Shown: positions 35,094-44,719 of the stretch, piece after piece
Numbering within the stretch: the first letter of the stretch is position 1
Layout of the letters: every line of letters begins with the position of its first letter
Assembly: GCA_965227155.1 (NCBI GenBank)
Contig: OZ245731.1
Span: forward strand, 3,782,001 to 3,846,000
Length of the DNA: 64,000 bases
DNA from: UBA6059 sp965227155
Lineage (GTDB): Bacteria > Bacteroidota > Bacteroidia > Cytophagales > Cyclobacteriaceae
Direction of reading: 5' to 3'
Program-made: the position numbers and the translations under genes
The notes under the pieces: generated by a model
The model's database searches: none
Told to the model about the DNA's origin: nothing
What the model saw: only the letters and a program-made list of their open reading frames with translations

Positions 35094-36284
35094 ATGAGCG
35101 ATAAAGAAAGACAAGCCTTCGTGCAAAAACTATTAAGTGAGCATAGCCAATTGGTAGAAAGGAGCAATAAGGTTGCTCAGGATAACGGCATATTTAAGCG
35201 TTACCAATTTCCTATACTGACGGCCGACCATACACCGGTTTTTTGGCGATACGACCTCAATCCATCAACTAACCCGATGATGATTGAGCGTCAGGGTATC
35301 AATGCCACATTTAATGCCGGCGCAATGATGTTTGAAGGAAAGTACACGCTTGTAGTTCGTACGGAGGGTGCAGATCGTAAGTCATTTTTCTCAGTAGCAC
35401 AAAGTGCTAATGGTATCGATAATTTTCGCTTTTGGGATTACCCCATAGAAATACCGCAAACAGAGGAGCCTGACACCAATGTTTATGATATGCGGCTTAC
35501 ACAGCACGAAGATGGCTGGATCTATGGATTGTTCTGTACGGAGCGCAGACCTAAAGACGCACCGCCGCACGATCAGTCTGTAGCTGAGGCCAAATGTGGT
35601 ATTGTTAGAACAAAAGATCTGGTGACATGGGAGCGATTACCCGATTTAGATTCAGGTAAGAGCCAGCAACGCAATGTTGTACTCCACCCGGAGTTTGTCA
35701 ATGGGAAATACGCCTTATACACCAGGCCACAGGATGGCTTCATCGATGCAGGAACCGGGGGTGGTATCGGTTGGGCTTTGATTGATAGTATGGAAAATCC
35801 TGTTGTTGGTGAGCAGAAAATAGTTGACCCTAAAATCTATCATACCATCAAGGAGGTGAAAAATGGGCAGGGCCCGCCACCTATAAAAACCAATGAAGGC
35901 TGGCTGCATCTGGCGCATGGCGTGCGAAATACAGCTGCCGGATTAAGGTATGTGCTCTACATGTTCATGACCTCCCTTCAAGATCCTTCGGAAATCATTT
36001 ATGCCCCAGGCGGTCATTTTATGGGGCCAATCGGTGAAGAGCGCGTTGGTGATGTTTCCAATGTACTTTTCTGCAATGGCTGGATAGAAGAAGCGGGCCA
36101 GGTCTTTATCTACTATGCATCTTCAGATACAAGAATGCATGTTGCCACCAGCAACATCGATAGGTTGGTGGATTATTGTAAACACACACCTGCAGATGGA
36201 CTCACCTCACAGGCCTCAGTTTTAACCAGAAAAGCACTCATACAAGCCAACCTTGAATACATGAAGCATGATAACTTTGGATAA
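35094..36284 (+). CDS. GH130 4-O-beta-D-mannosyl-D-glucose phosphorylase-type enzyme
   Basis: 396 residues and no signal peptide, so cytoplasmic. The GH130 pattern is clear: NPMMIERQGINATFNAGAMM, the catalytic Asp132 in VYDMRLTQHEDGWIYGLF, the phosphate-pocket basic residues in TERRPKDAPPHDQS, and GPPPIKTNEGWLHLAHGV. The long N-terminal helix and this pattern point to subfamily 1, which phosphorolyses mannosyl-beta-1,4-glucose to mannose-1-phosphate and glucose. This fits the 2-epimerase and symporter in the same locus. The stop overlaps the symporter gene by 17 bases. Confidence 0.93.
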   Translation: MSDKERQAFVQKLLSEHSQLVERSNKVAQDNGIFKRYQFPILTADHTPVFWRYDLNPSTNPMMIERQGINATFNAGAMMFEGKYTLVVRTEGADRKSFFSVAQSANGIDNFRFWDYPIEIPQTEEPDTNVYDMRLTQHEDGWIYGLFCTERRPKDAPPHDQSVAEAKCGIVRTKDLVTWERLPDLDSGKSQQRNVVLHPEFVNGKYALYTRPQDGFIDAGTGGGIGWALIDSMENPVVGEQKIVDPKIYHTIKEVKNGQGPPPIKTNEGWLHLAHGVRNTAAGLRYVLYMFMTSLQDPSEIIYAPGGHFMGPIGEERVGDVSNVLFCNGWIEEAGQVFIYYASSDTRMHVATSNIDRLVDYCKHTPADGLTSQASVLTRKALIQANLEYMKHDNFG

Positions 36285-37671
36285 GACCACATCGGAAAAG
36301 CTGCCCCTAAAGGAAAAAATGGCTTATGGATTGGGAGACTTTGCTTCTTCCATGTTTTGGAAGCTATTCTCAATGTTCTTGCTGTTCTTCTATACTGATG
36401 TTTTTGGAATCTCTGCCGCTGCAGTTGGTACCATGTTTCTGGTTACAAGAATCTGGGATGCGGCTAATGATCCTATCATGGGCGTACTGGGCGACCGAAC
36501 ATCTACTAAATGGGGCAAGTTCAGGCCATACCTGTTATGGATCGCGGTTCCATTTGCCATTATTGGGGTGCTGACATTTACCACGCCTGATTTTGATGAG
36601 ACCGGTAAACTGGTATACGCCTATGTCACCTATACCCTGATGATGATGGTTTATACGGCGATCAACGTGCCCTATGGTTCGCTGATGGGGGTAATGTCCA
36701 GCGATGGGGACCAACGAACTTCGCTGGCTTCCTGGCGTTTTATTGGAGCTTTTTCAGGAGGTCTATTTGTCACCGCATCGGCTAATTCCCTGGTAGCATA
36801 TTTCAGTGATGGGCGTTCGCAGGCAGTAGGTTTTCAGTACACCATAGCGCTTTACGCAGTACTGGCAGCCATCCTATTTATCCTGGTATTTCTGGGGACA
36901 GAAGAAAGGGTAATACCTGATGAACAGAAGTCTGGCAGTTTGAAGGAAGACCTTAAGGATCTTTGGAAAAATAAGCCCTGGTTTATTATGCTTGGTGCCA
37001 ATATTTCCATTCTTATTTTCACGTCTATGCGCGATGGGTCAATCCTCTTCTATTTTAAGTATTATGTAGGGGATCAAATCGTCAATATAGCGGGAAGCAC
37101 TTACGAGTTGTCTTCCACGGCATTATCATCTGCATACATGTCTATATGGCTAGCCACCAATATTATCGGTGTATTGATAGCAAAACCACTGGCTTCAAGA
37201 TTTGGAAAGAAAAATACCTTCATTCTCTCAGCACTTACTTCAGCCGCTTTCAGTATTGTTTTCTTCTTTGTGGATGCCCATCAAATCTTTCTGATTTATG
37301 GTCTGAATATTTTGTTGGGCATTAGTTCGGGTATTGTATTGCCATTGGGTTGGTCAATGTATGCAGATATTGCTGACTACTCTGAGTGGAAAACGGGCAG
37401 AAGGGCCACAGGCCTTGTCTTTTCGTCAGGCTCCATGTCCCAAAAATTTGGCTGGACCATCGGTGGTGCCTTATCAGGTTGGGTATTGAGTGCTTTTGGT
37501 TTTGAGCCAAATGTAGAACAAACAGAAACTGCAATTCTTGGCATCAGGCTCATGATAAGCCTGATCGCGGGAGCAGGGGCATTGATGGCATTCATATTTA
37601 TTAGATCCTATAGCCTGGATGAGCGACTCATGGAAAAAGTGAAAGAAGAGCTTCAACTGAAATCGGTATGA
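36268..37671 (+). CDS. GPH-type sugar:cation symporter (MFS)
   Basis: 467 residues with twelve membrane segments. The family pattern of MelB-like symporters is visible: KMAYGLGDFASSMFWKLFSM at the first helix, RIWDAANDPIMGVLGDRTST with the cation-site Asp pair, TKWGKFRPYLLW in loop 2-3, and ADIADYSEWKTGRRATGLVF in the C-terminal half. It is expected to carry beta-1,4-mannobiose or short manno-oligosaccharides through the inner membrane. It overlaps GH130 by 17 bases and the next GH26 by four bases, so these genes are co-translated. Confidence 0.94.
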   Translation: MITLDKTTSEKLPLKEKMAYGLGDFASSMFWKLFSMFLLFFYTDVFGISAAAVGTMFLVTRIWDAANDPIMGVLGDRTSTKWGKFRPYLLWIAVPFAIIGVLTFTTPDFDETGKLVYAYVTYTLMMMVYTAINVPYGSLMGVMSSDGDQRTSLASWRFIGAFSGGLFVTASANSLVAYFSDGRSQAVGFQYTIALYAVLAAILFILVFLGTEERVIPDEQKSGSLKEDLKDLWKNKPWFIMLGANISILIFTSMRDGSILFYFKYYVGDQIVNIAGSTYELSSTALSSAYMSIWLATNIIGVLIAKPLASRFGKKNTFILSALTSAAFSIVFFFVDAHQIFLIYGLNILLGISSGIVLPLGWSMYADIADYSEWKTGRRATGLVFSSGSMSQKFGWTIGGALSGWVLSAFGFEPNVEQTETAILGIRLMISLIAGAGALMAFIFIRSYSLDERLMEKVKEELQLKSV

Positions 37672-39305
37672 GAGGCATAGGGTTAATATTGATATTCATA
37701 GCTAATACAATGGCGGCTCAGCCTATTGACCCGAATGCGACAGAAAAAACGGTAAATCTTTTCTATAACCTCAAAAACCTTTCAAAAGGAAGCTTGCTTT
37801 TTGGTCACGAGGATGCCCTCGCATATGGCTTAAATGCTGATGGCACCCGATGGGTTGATGAGGATGACCGCTCTGATGTTAAAAGTGTGACTGGTGCTCA
37901 CCCTGCTGTATATGGCTGGGATATCGGCAGATTAGAGCTTGAAGATAGTGCTGCCAATATTGATGATGTCAATTTTGAAAGGATGCAGTACTGGATCAGA
38001 ACGGGCTATGAAAGAGGAGGCATCATTACCATTAGCTGGCATTCTAATAATCCACAAACCGGTGGTACCACATGGGATACCGGAGGCAATGCACCACGCC
38101 ATGTGATTCCAGGCGGTGAAAAGCATGAAATGTACAAAGGCTGGCTGGATAGAGTGGCCGATTTTGCCAAAGAGCTTAAAGACACACAGGGCGAATACAT
38201 CCCTATTCTTTTTCGGCCCTACCACGAGCATATGGGAAGCTGGTTTTGGTGGGGCAGAAATTCATGTACTGCTGAAGAATATATTGCCCTATGGAGGTTT
38301 ACCGTGGAATACCTGCGCGATGTAAAAGGTATTCACCATTTTTTGTACAGCTATTCACCCAACAACCTGACTAGCGAAAGCAGCTATTTGGAAAGGTATC
38401 CTGGTGATGATTATGTAGATGTCTTGGGCACAGATGACTACAGTAATATTTATTCTGACGCGCATAAATCAGCTTTTATAAATAACCTTAGGATTGTAGC
38501 CCGACTGGCCAATGAGAAAAACAAAATTTCAGCATTAACTGAAACGGGTTACGAAAAAATACCTGATGCCGATTGGTTTACCACCCGCATTGTGGAGCCA
38601 ATCAAAGAGGATTCGCTGGCACGTCAAATCGCCTACTTCCTGGTATGGCGCAATGGGCGTCCTGATCACTACTACGCTCCCTATCCTGGACATGAAGCAG
38701 CTGATGATTTAAAGAATATCTATCAGGACCCATTTGTAAAGCTGGAAGATGAGTTGCTGGACCTATATATATCCCCTGAAGTTTCTATCATCCAGCAATT
38801 GCCCGATTTGGAGTTTGAAGCCGGAACGCCGATTGAGTATGCCCTGAAACTGGATGATTATTTTGCGGGTGCTCTAGATTATGAGATATCCTTTGCAAGC
38901 AACGATTCAATCCTATCATTGACTTTAGTTGATAATAACCTGCTGATCATACCTTTAGATGAGGCTGGTCAGGGAGAATTACGCATTCGGGGCTCATCTG
39001 AAAATCAGTCTATGGAGTTGATGTTTCTCGTATCGGTCACTCCACAGGTAATAGAAGATACTACTGTGCTTGGTCTCCAAAAACAAAGAGCACTGTTGTA
39101 TCCTAACCCAACAGCGGATCTTCTTCTTATAGAAAATATCGAAGCATTTGAGCGATATGAAATCTATACCATGGATGGTCGATTGATGGAAGCCGGAAGA
39201 ATTAAGGATAACCATATAGGTGTTGTAGCATTGAAGCCGGGCATCTATTTTCTCGCTTTGCAAAGCAGGAAACACATTGTATTTGAAAGATTCAGGAAGC
39301 AATAA
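37668..39305 (+). CDS. GH26 beta-mannanase with T9SS sorting domain
   Basis: 545 residues with a short signal peptide (ending MAAQ, residue 17). The catalytic domain (about 20-375) carries LLFGHEDALAYGLN, ISWHSNNPQTGGTTW, the acid/base Glu187 in FRPYHEHMGSWFWWG and the nucleophile Glu292 in ALTETGYE. A cadherin-like domain (about 375-460) and a C-terminal T9SS type A domain (LLYPNPTADLLLIE, LKPGIYFLAL) follow. It should be secreted to the outer surface. Unlike the first GH26, it has the sorting tail, so the two probably act in different compartments. Confidence 0.94.
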   Translation: MRGIGLILIFIANTMAAQPIDPNATEKTVNLFYNLKNLSKGSLLFGHEDALAYGLNADGTRWVDEDDRSDVKSVTGAHPAVYGWDIGRLELEDSAANIDDVNFERMQYWIRTGYERGGIITISWHSNNPQTGGTTWDTGGNAPRHVIPGGEKHEMYKGWLDRVADFAKELKDTQGEYIPILFRPYHEHMGSWFWWGRNSCTAEEYIALWRFTVEYLRDVKGIHHFLYSYSPNNLTSESSYLERYPGDDYVDVLGTDDYSNIYSDAHKSAFINNLRIVARLANEKNKISALTETGYEKIPDADWFTTRIVEPIKEDSLARQIAYFLVWRNGRPDHYYAPYPGHEAADDLKNIYQDPFVKLEDELLDLYISPEVSIIQQLPDLEFEAGTPIEYALKLDDYFAGALDYEISFASNDSILSLTLVDNNLLIIPLDEAGQGELRIRGSSENQSMELMFLVSVTPQVIEDTTVLGLQKQRALLYPNPTADLLLIENIEAFERYEIYTMDGRLMEAGRIKDNHIGVVALKPGIYFLALQSRKHIVFERFRKQ

Positions 39306-39332
39306 GATTAAGTAATCAACAGGCTAAAACAA

Positions 39333-40514
39333 ATGAAACCAATAGTTCCAATAAATGAATTTGAATCCGAGCTTACCCGAATATTGCAGTTTTGGTCCGA
39401 TAAAATGGTTGACAATGAACGCGGAGGCTTTTATGGACAAATTACCGGAGATAATCACCTTGTTCCGGAAGCAGATAAGGGTCTAATTCTCAATGCCCGA
39501 ATTTTATGGACCTTTTCGGCGGCTTATGGATATACCGGAATTTCATTATACAAAGAATTGGCTGACAGAGCATTTCATTACCTGACAGAGCATTTTGTAG
39601 ATCAGGAAAATGGTGGGGTATATTGGATGCTTGATTTTAAGGGCAATCCTATAGAAAAGAAGAAGCAGATTTATGCCCAGGCTTTTGCTATATATGGATT
39701 GGCTGAATATGTGAAGGTTTCCCAATCAAAGAAGGCGCTTGATTTGGCAATAGCACTTTTTGAGCTGATTGAGTCGCATGCTTTCGATACAGAAGAAAAT
39801 GGCTACCTGGAGGCCAAAAGTCAGCAATGGCAGCCGCTAGAGGATGTGCGGCTCAGCGATAAGGACCTCAACGCAGAGAAGACAATGAACACCCATTTGC
39901 ATATCCTGGAGGCCTATAGTACACTGCTTACCATATGGGACAATAACCACCTTAGAAATCAATTGCAAAACCTTATTTCACTATTAACCAACCAGTTTCT
40001 GTCCGAGAACCATCATTTTAATTTGTTTTTTGACAGCCATTGGAACTTACTGAGTACCAATGTATCTTTTGGTCATGATATTGAAGGAAGCTGGCTAATA
40101 TGTGAAGCGGCAAAAGTGTTGGGTCATGAGCATCAATATCAGGGTCTATCAAAACTAGCTTTACAAATGGTCGATGCGGCCCTGGAGGGCATGGATATTG
40201 ACGGGGGGTTAATGAATGAAGGCGATGCAACATCAATTCATGATACAGACAAGCATTGGTGGCCACAGGCTGAAGCACTGGTAGGCCTGGTTAATGCCTG
40301 GCAGATTACAAATGATGAGCAGTATTTGAACTGGATGCTTGCTACCTGGGAATTCACAAAAAGTAATTTGCTGGATAATGAGCATGGCGAATGGCATTGG
40401 AAAGTATCGAGGGATGGAACAAATGATTTTCAGGAAGACAAAGCAGGCCCCTGGAAATGCCCTTATCATAATGGCAGGGCCATGTTGGAAATTATGAATC
40501 GACTGCAGACTTAA
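39333..40514 (+). CDS. AGE-family epimerase, probable mannobiose (cellobiose) 2-epimerase
   Basis: 393 residues, no signal peptide, all-helical (alpha/alpha)6 barrel pattern. Family motifs: ILQFWSDKMVDNERGGFYGQ at the N terminus, KGLILNARILWTFSAAYG, VYWMLDFKGNPIEKKKQIYA, AFAIYGLAEY, VSFGHDIEGSWLICEAA, DKHWWPQAEALVG and WKCPYHNGRAMLEI with the catalytic His residues. Cellobiose 2-epimerases convert beta-1,4-mannobiose to mannosyl-glucose, exactly the substrate of the GH130 enzyme encoded three genes upstream. It acts in the cytoplasm. Confidence 0.93.
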   Translation: MKPIVPINEFESELTRILQFWSDKMVDNERGGFYGQITGDNHLVPEADKGLILNARILWTFSAAYGYTGISLYKELADRAFHYLTEHFVDQENGGVYWMLDFKGNPIEKKKQIYAQAFAIYGLAEYVKVSQSKKALDLAIALFELIESHAFDTEENGYLEAKSQQWQPLEDVRLSDKDLNAEKTMNTHLHILEAYSTLLTIWDNNHLRNQLQNLISLLTNQFLSENHHFNLFFDSHWNLLSTNVSFGHDIEGSWLICEAAKVLGHEHQYQGLSKLALQMVDAALEGMDIDGGLMNEGDATSIHDTDKHWWPQAEALVGLVNAWQITNDEQYLNWMLATWEFTKSNLLDNEHGEWHWKVSRDGTNDFQEDKAGPWKCPYHNGRAMLEIMNRLQT

Positions 40515-40530
40515 GTAACTTTTGCTTTCA

Positions 40531-43500
40531 ATGGGGAGACTTGTCACATTATTTTGGCTTCTGGTTATCTTATTTCAAGGGCATTTATCCCAGTCGCAAC
40601 CACATAAGTTGCTGGAAAAGCGTATTGTATTTGAACAACTCCCAGCTGAACTGGGATTGGGTCAGCGAACCATCAATGATATCGCACAGGACTCGGAAGG
40701 CTACATTTGGGTGGCTACCTGGTCGGGTCTCATCAGGTATGATGGACGATCTTCCAAAATATTTCTGGTTGGTGATGGTCCTACAGACCTGAAAAGCAAT
40801 AAAATAACCTCTATTACAGAAAGTAAAGATGGCAACCTATGGATTGGTACCCGCGCGCAGGGCCTTTATTTATATGATAAATCGAGAGACGAGTTTATAT
40901 CATACCTCACAAAATATCCTGAGCTCAAACCTTTCAAAAATGTATGGGATATTCAGCTCGATAATGAAGGTAACCCGTGGCTTGCTACAGAGAAAGGATT
41001 GGTAAGTATCACAAATGACAAAGTATCTGTTTACACAAAAAAACAAGGACTCTCTTTTGACTTTATTACGGGTATTTATAGCGATAATAATGGGCGTTTT
41101 TGGTTAACCACCGAAAACGGGCTTAACTATTTTGACCCGCAGCATCCTGCAGCAGTAAAACAGTATTATTATGGTGCTCCCAATTCATCAGATTATGCTT
41201 TGCATAATTATTTGTATGATGTGGTGAGTGTGCAGCATGAGGGTGCTGAAAAGATATTTGCTATCTCCAAAAAGGGTCTCAAAGAGCTTAAGGATGGGGT
41301 TTTGATTAATCGCCTTACCAATTTTAAAGAAACGGGCTACAATTTTTTCCGTACCCTTGTCGCCGTTCAGGATAATAAGCCACTGTTGATCATTGGCTCA
41401 GAAACGGGGCTCAATGTCTATGATGTAGCTGAAGAGAAGTTTCGCTTGTTTCTGGGAGACTTCAATAATGCCAACCTAAGCCACAATACCATTACGTCCA
41501 TCTTCATTGACAGGACAGGTGTGCTATGGGTAGGTACCAAGAAAGGACTCAATAAATTTGACACTTATGATAAAGGGTTTAAGCTTTTCCGAAACAAGCT
41601 TTTTGATCCGAGAGAGAGCATAATTACCGGGCTCAGTGGGGTAGACAATGATGTATTAATATCCACCATTGGTGGCGGCTTGTTTCACTTCGATACCCAG
41701 TCAGAGACCTTTCAAAAAGTAGAAATCGAGGTTGATACGGAGAATGATTTTACGGATTACATTCAAAAGCTTTTCATCGATTATGATCAGAATGTTTACC
41801 TGGGCACCGCCGGTAATGGTATATACAGGTTCCGGCTGGATGATATTAACAGCACAGGTTACCAGATAACGAATTACGATAATTTCAGCACTTCCAACGG
41901 CTTTGTAGATGATTATATCATGTCATTTGGAAGTAGCAATGATGGTGGTGTATGGGTCGGGAGCTGGAGTGGTGGTCTCAGCAAAGTATACGCCAACAAG
42001 CAGGTTAAAACCTTTGACCATCCCATCCTTTTTGAAGCCCCGATTGTGGAAGTTTTTCAATCGAAAAATACACTTTGGGTAGGATCGCGCGGCAATGGGC
42101 TTTATCAGTTTGAGGTAAATGCAGATCAACTTGAGTTGAAGAAAGTTTTTTCCAGCTTTTCAGAGCATAAACTATCCTCCGATTTTGTGTCGGTTATTCT
42201 GGAGGATGACAAAGGCAGAATTTGGGTAGGCACGGAAAACGGACTGGACCAGTATATGGAAAACTGTGATTGCTTCAAGGTTTTTGGGAAGCAGGATGGT
42301 CGCCTTACCAATGAAGTCATCAGTATGTTGAATGACGAAGATGGCAACCTATGGCTGGCCAACTGGTCAGGCATCAGCGTAATTTTAGTAGAGGAGGATG
42401 TTCAGCTCATTTCGCATTTTGATAGATCGGATAGGCTGCAAGGCGAGTTTTTTTATAATGATGTTGCTTACAAAAGTGAGACAGGGTTATTGTATTTCGG
42501 GGGTTCTAATGGCTTTAATATCATAGATCCGGGTTCATTTATTACCAACCCGCATCAGCCAGCGGCCACCATTTCATCGATAAAGATTTTTGATACCGAG
42601 CTGAAACCGGCTGAGCCGTACAACAATAGGGAAATCCTTACTACTCGAATTGAGCAGACGGAGGCTATACAACTAGAGCCTTATGAAAATTCTATAGAAC
42701 TAGAGTTTTCTGCCATGCATTTTGCACATCCATCTAAAAACCGATTTCAGTACAAGTTAGAGGGCTTTGATCAAACCTGGCATGAAACAAACCAGGCTAG
42801 GCCCTTTGCTACATATACGAACCTTCCTCATGGCGATTATAAGTTTCTATTGCGAGCCAGCAACAACGATGGCCTTTGGCAGGAAGAGCCCTTATTGTTA
42901 AATATTGAAATATTGCCTCCCTGGTGGAAGACTCCCTGGGCTGTGGTGGTATTTGGGGTAGCTATTATCCTATTGCTCTTTGCTTTCCGCGCGCTGATTA
43001 TCATGCGGACTTCTTATGAAAACGACCTGAAACTGGCTGAAGTAGAACGAAAAAACCTTGAAAAAACCAATCGGGCTAAATTGAAATTTTTTACCAATGT
43101 CTCCCATGAGTTTCGAACCCCGCTTACTTTAATCCTGGGTCCGATAGAGAACTTACTGGAAACGAGCAGTACAGATCGCTACGTAAAAGATCAATTGCAT
43201 ACCGTAAAACGAAATGCTTCAAGGTTGCTCAAGCTGGTTAACCAGCTGCTGGACTTCCGTAAGGTAGAATCGGGCAATTTGAAATTAAGGGTAGCAGAAG
43301 GAGACTTCATAAAGTTTGTTAAGGAGATCAAGCTTTCTTTTGACTCACGGGCTGAAGAGCTGGGAATATCCTTCAATATGCACAGTTCTACCAACGTGGT
43401 AAGCCTATATTTTGACAGGGACCAGTTTGAAAAGATTATTTACAACCTGCTTTCCAACTCCTTTAAACATACGCCAAGAGGCGGCCAGGTCAATATTAAA

Positions 43501-44652
43501 GTTATCGAGCGCAAGGAAGATGTTGAATTAATCGTAGAGGATAATGGAGAGGGTATTCCAAAAGATAAGTTTGGAATGATATTTAATCGGTTCTATTCCG
43601 AAGATCATGATTTTGAAGGTACAGGAATAGGGTTGGCACTCGTCAAAAGCCTTGTAAAAAAGCACCATGCTGAAATATCATTCACCAGTATTGAGCGTGA
43701 AAAAACAGCCTTTAAGATAACCTTGAAGAAAGGAAAGGATCATTTTGCGGATGATGAAATCCTCACTGACTTCCAGGATAGCGAGCAGATTGGAAAATAT
43801 GTAAATGATGATTTTGCACTTGATGAGGAACCTGTAGAACCTCCGGTAGTAGATATAGCCGATTTGGAGAAGCTTATGGTGGTGGAAGACAATAAGGATG
43901 TAAGGGCTTTCATTAAATCTATATTCCTTGGTCAATATGTAATCTTGGAAGCCAAAAATGGTGAAGAGGCCCTCCATTTGGCCACCAGTGAGATCCCAGA
44001 TATCATCATCAGCGATGTAATGATGCCGGTAATGGATGGAATTACCCTATGCAAAAACCTCAAAACCAACAGGCTGACTTCTCATATACCGGTAATATTA
44101 CTCACAGCCAGAACTTCCCTTATTTTTGAAACTGAAGGGTACGAAAGTGGTGCTGATGATTTTGTATCGAAACCTTTCTCCAGCAGTTTGCTGAAAATCC
44201 GCGTCAAAAACCTTGTAGAGCAGAGAAAAAGGCTAAAGACTTTATACTCTCAGGGAAAAGGGGTGAACCTTGAGCCCAGCCTGGTATCCTTCACTTCTGC
44301 AGACGAACTGTTTATGAAATCTGCACTGGATAGCGTGGAAAAAAATATGTCAAATTCAGAATATTCAGTGGAGGACTTAGGCAAAGATGTAGGCCTTAGC
44401 AGGATGCAGCTTTACCGAAAACTAAAAGCTATGCTAGGCATGTCTGCCAATGAATTTATTAGAACTATACGCTTAAAAAGATCGGCTCAATTACTCAAAA
44501 CCAATAACTATACCATCAGCGAAGTAACCTACATGTGTGGGTTTACTGACCTACAATATTTCCGCAAATGTTTTAAAGCATTATTTAAAGTCAACCCTTC
44601 GGAATACCACCTTCATACAGAAGATGAAATAAGCGCTGAAAGCAACAATTGA
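40531..44652 (+). CDS. Hybrid two-component system sensor/regulator (HTCS)
   Basis: 1373 residues from the ATG at 40531. Signal peptide (to about 25); periplasmic two-component-regulator propeller repeats (YIWVATWSGLIRYDG, NLWIGTRAQGLYLYD and others, to about 680); Y_Y_Y domain (about 735-795); membrane helix (about 803-823); histidine kinase with His859 in NVSHEFRTPLTLILGP and an ATPase domain (EDNGEGIPK, GTGIGLALV); receiver with Asp1162 in IIISDVMMPVMDG; AraC-type helix-turn-helix at about 1270-1360 (EDLGKDVGLSRMQLYRKLKA). HTCS proteins bind a breakdown product of the locus glycan and switch on the locus, here probably a manno-oligosaccharide. An in-frame TTG at 40522 is unlikely to be the start. 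Confidence 0.96.
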   Translation: MGRLVTLFWLLVILFQGHLSQSQPHKLLEKRIVFEQLPAELGLGQRTINDIAQDSEGYIWVATWSGLIRYDGRSSKIFLVGDGPTDLKSNKITSITESKDGNLWIGTRAQGLYLYDKSRDEFISYLTKYPELKPFKNVWDIQLDNEGNPWLATEKGLVSITNDKVSVYTKKQGLSFDFITGIYSDNNGRFWLTTENGLNYFDPQHPAAVKQYYYGAPNSSDYALHNYLYDVVSVQHEGAEKIFAISKKGLKELKDGVLINRLTNFKETGYNFFRTLVAVQDNKPLLIIGSETGLNVYDVAEEKFRLFLGDFNNANLSHNTITSIFIDRTGVLWVGTKKGLNKFDTYDKGFKLFRNKLFDPRESIITGLSGVDNDVLISTIGGGLFHFDTQSETFQKVEIEVDTENDFTDYIQKLFIDYDQNVYLGTAGNGIYRFRLDDINSTGYQITNYDNFSTSNGFVDDYIMSFGSSNDGGVWVGSWSGGLSKVYANKQVKTFDHPILFEAPIVEVFQSKNTLWVGSRGNGLYQFEVNADQLELKKVFSSFSEHKLSSDFVSVILEDDKGRIWVGTENGLDQYMENCDCFKVFGKQDGRLTNEVISMLNDEDGNLWLANWSGISVILVEEDVQLISHFDRSDRLQGEFFYNDVAYKSETGLLYFGGSNGFNIIDPGSFITNPHQPAATISSIKIFDTELKPAEPYNNREILTTRIEQTEAIQLEPYENSIELEFSAMHFAHPSKNRFQYKLEGFDQTWHETNQARPFATYTNLPHGDYKFLLRASNNDGLWQEEPLLLNIEILPPWWKTPWAVVVFGVAIILLLFAFRALIIMRTSYENDLKLAEVERKNLEKTNRAKLKFFTNVSHEFRTPLTLILGPIENLLETSSTDRYVKDQLHTVKRNASRLLKLVNQLLDFRKVESGNLKLRVAEGDFIKFVKEIKLSFDSRAEELGISFNMHSSTNVVSLYFDRDQFEKIIYNLLSNSFKHTPRGGQVNIKVIERKEDVELIVEDNGEGIPKDKFGMIFNRFYSEDHDFEGTGIGLALVKSLVKKHHAEISFTSIEREKTAFKITLKKGKDHFADDEILTDFQDSEQIGKYVNDDFALDEEPVEPPVVDIADLEKLMVVEDNKDVRAFIKSIFLGQYVILEAKNGEEALHLATSEIPDIIISDVMMPVMDGITLCKNLKTNRLTSHIPVILLTARTSLIFETEGYESGADDFVSKPFSSSLLKIRVKNLVEQRKRLKTLYSQGKGVNLEPSLVSFTSADELFMKSALDSVEKNMSNSEYSVEDLGKDVGLSRMQLYRKLKAMLGMSANEFIRTIRLKRSAQLLKTNNYTISEVTYMCGFTDLQYFRKCFKALFKVNPSEYHLHTEDEISAESNN

Positions 44653-44719
44653 TACATTTGTCCGGCTACATTGGTACATAATTCCCTGTACAAAGCACTC
44701 AATCTTTTGAGATTGCTCC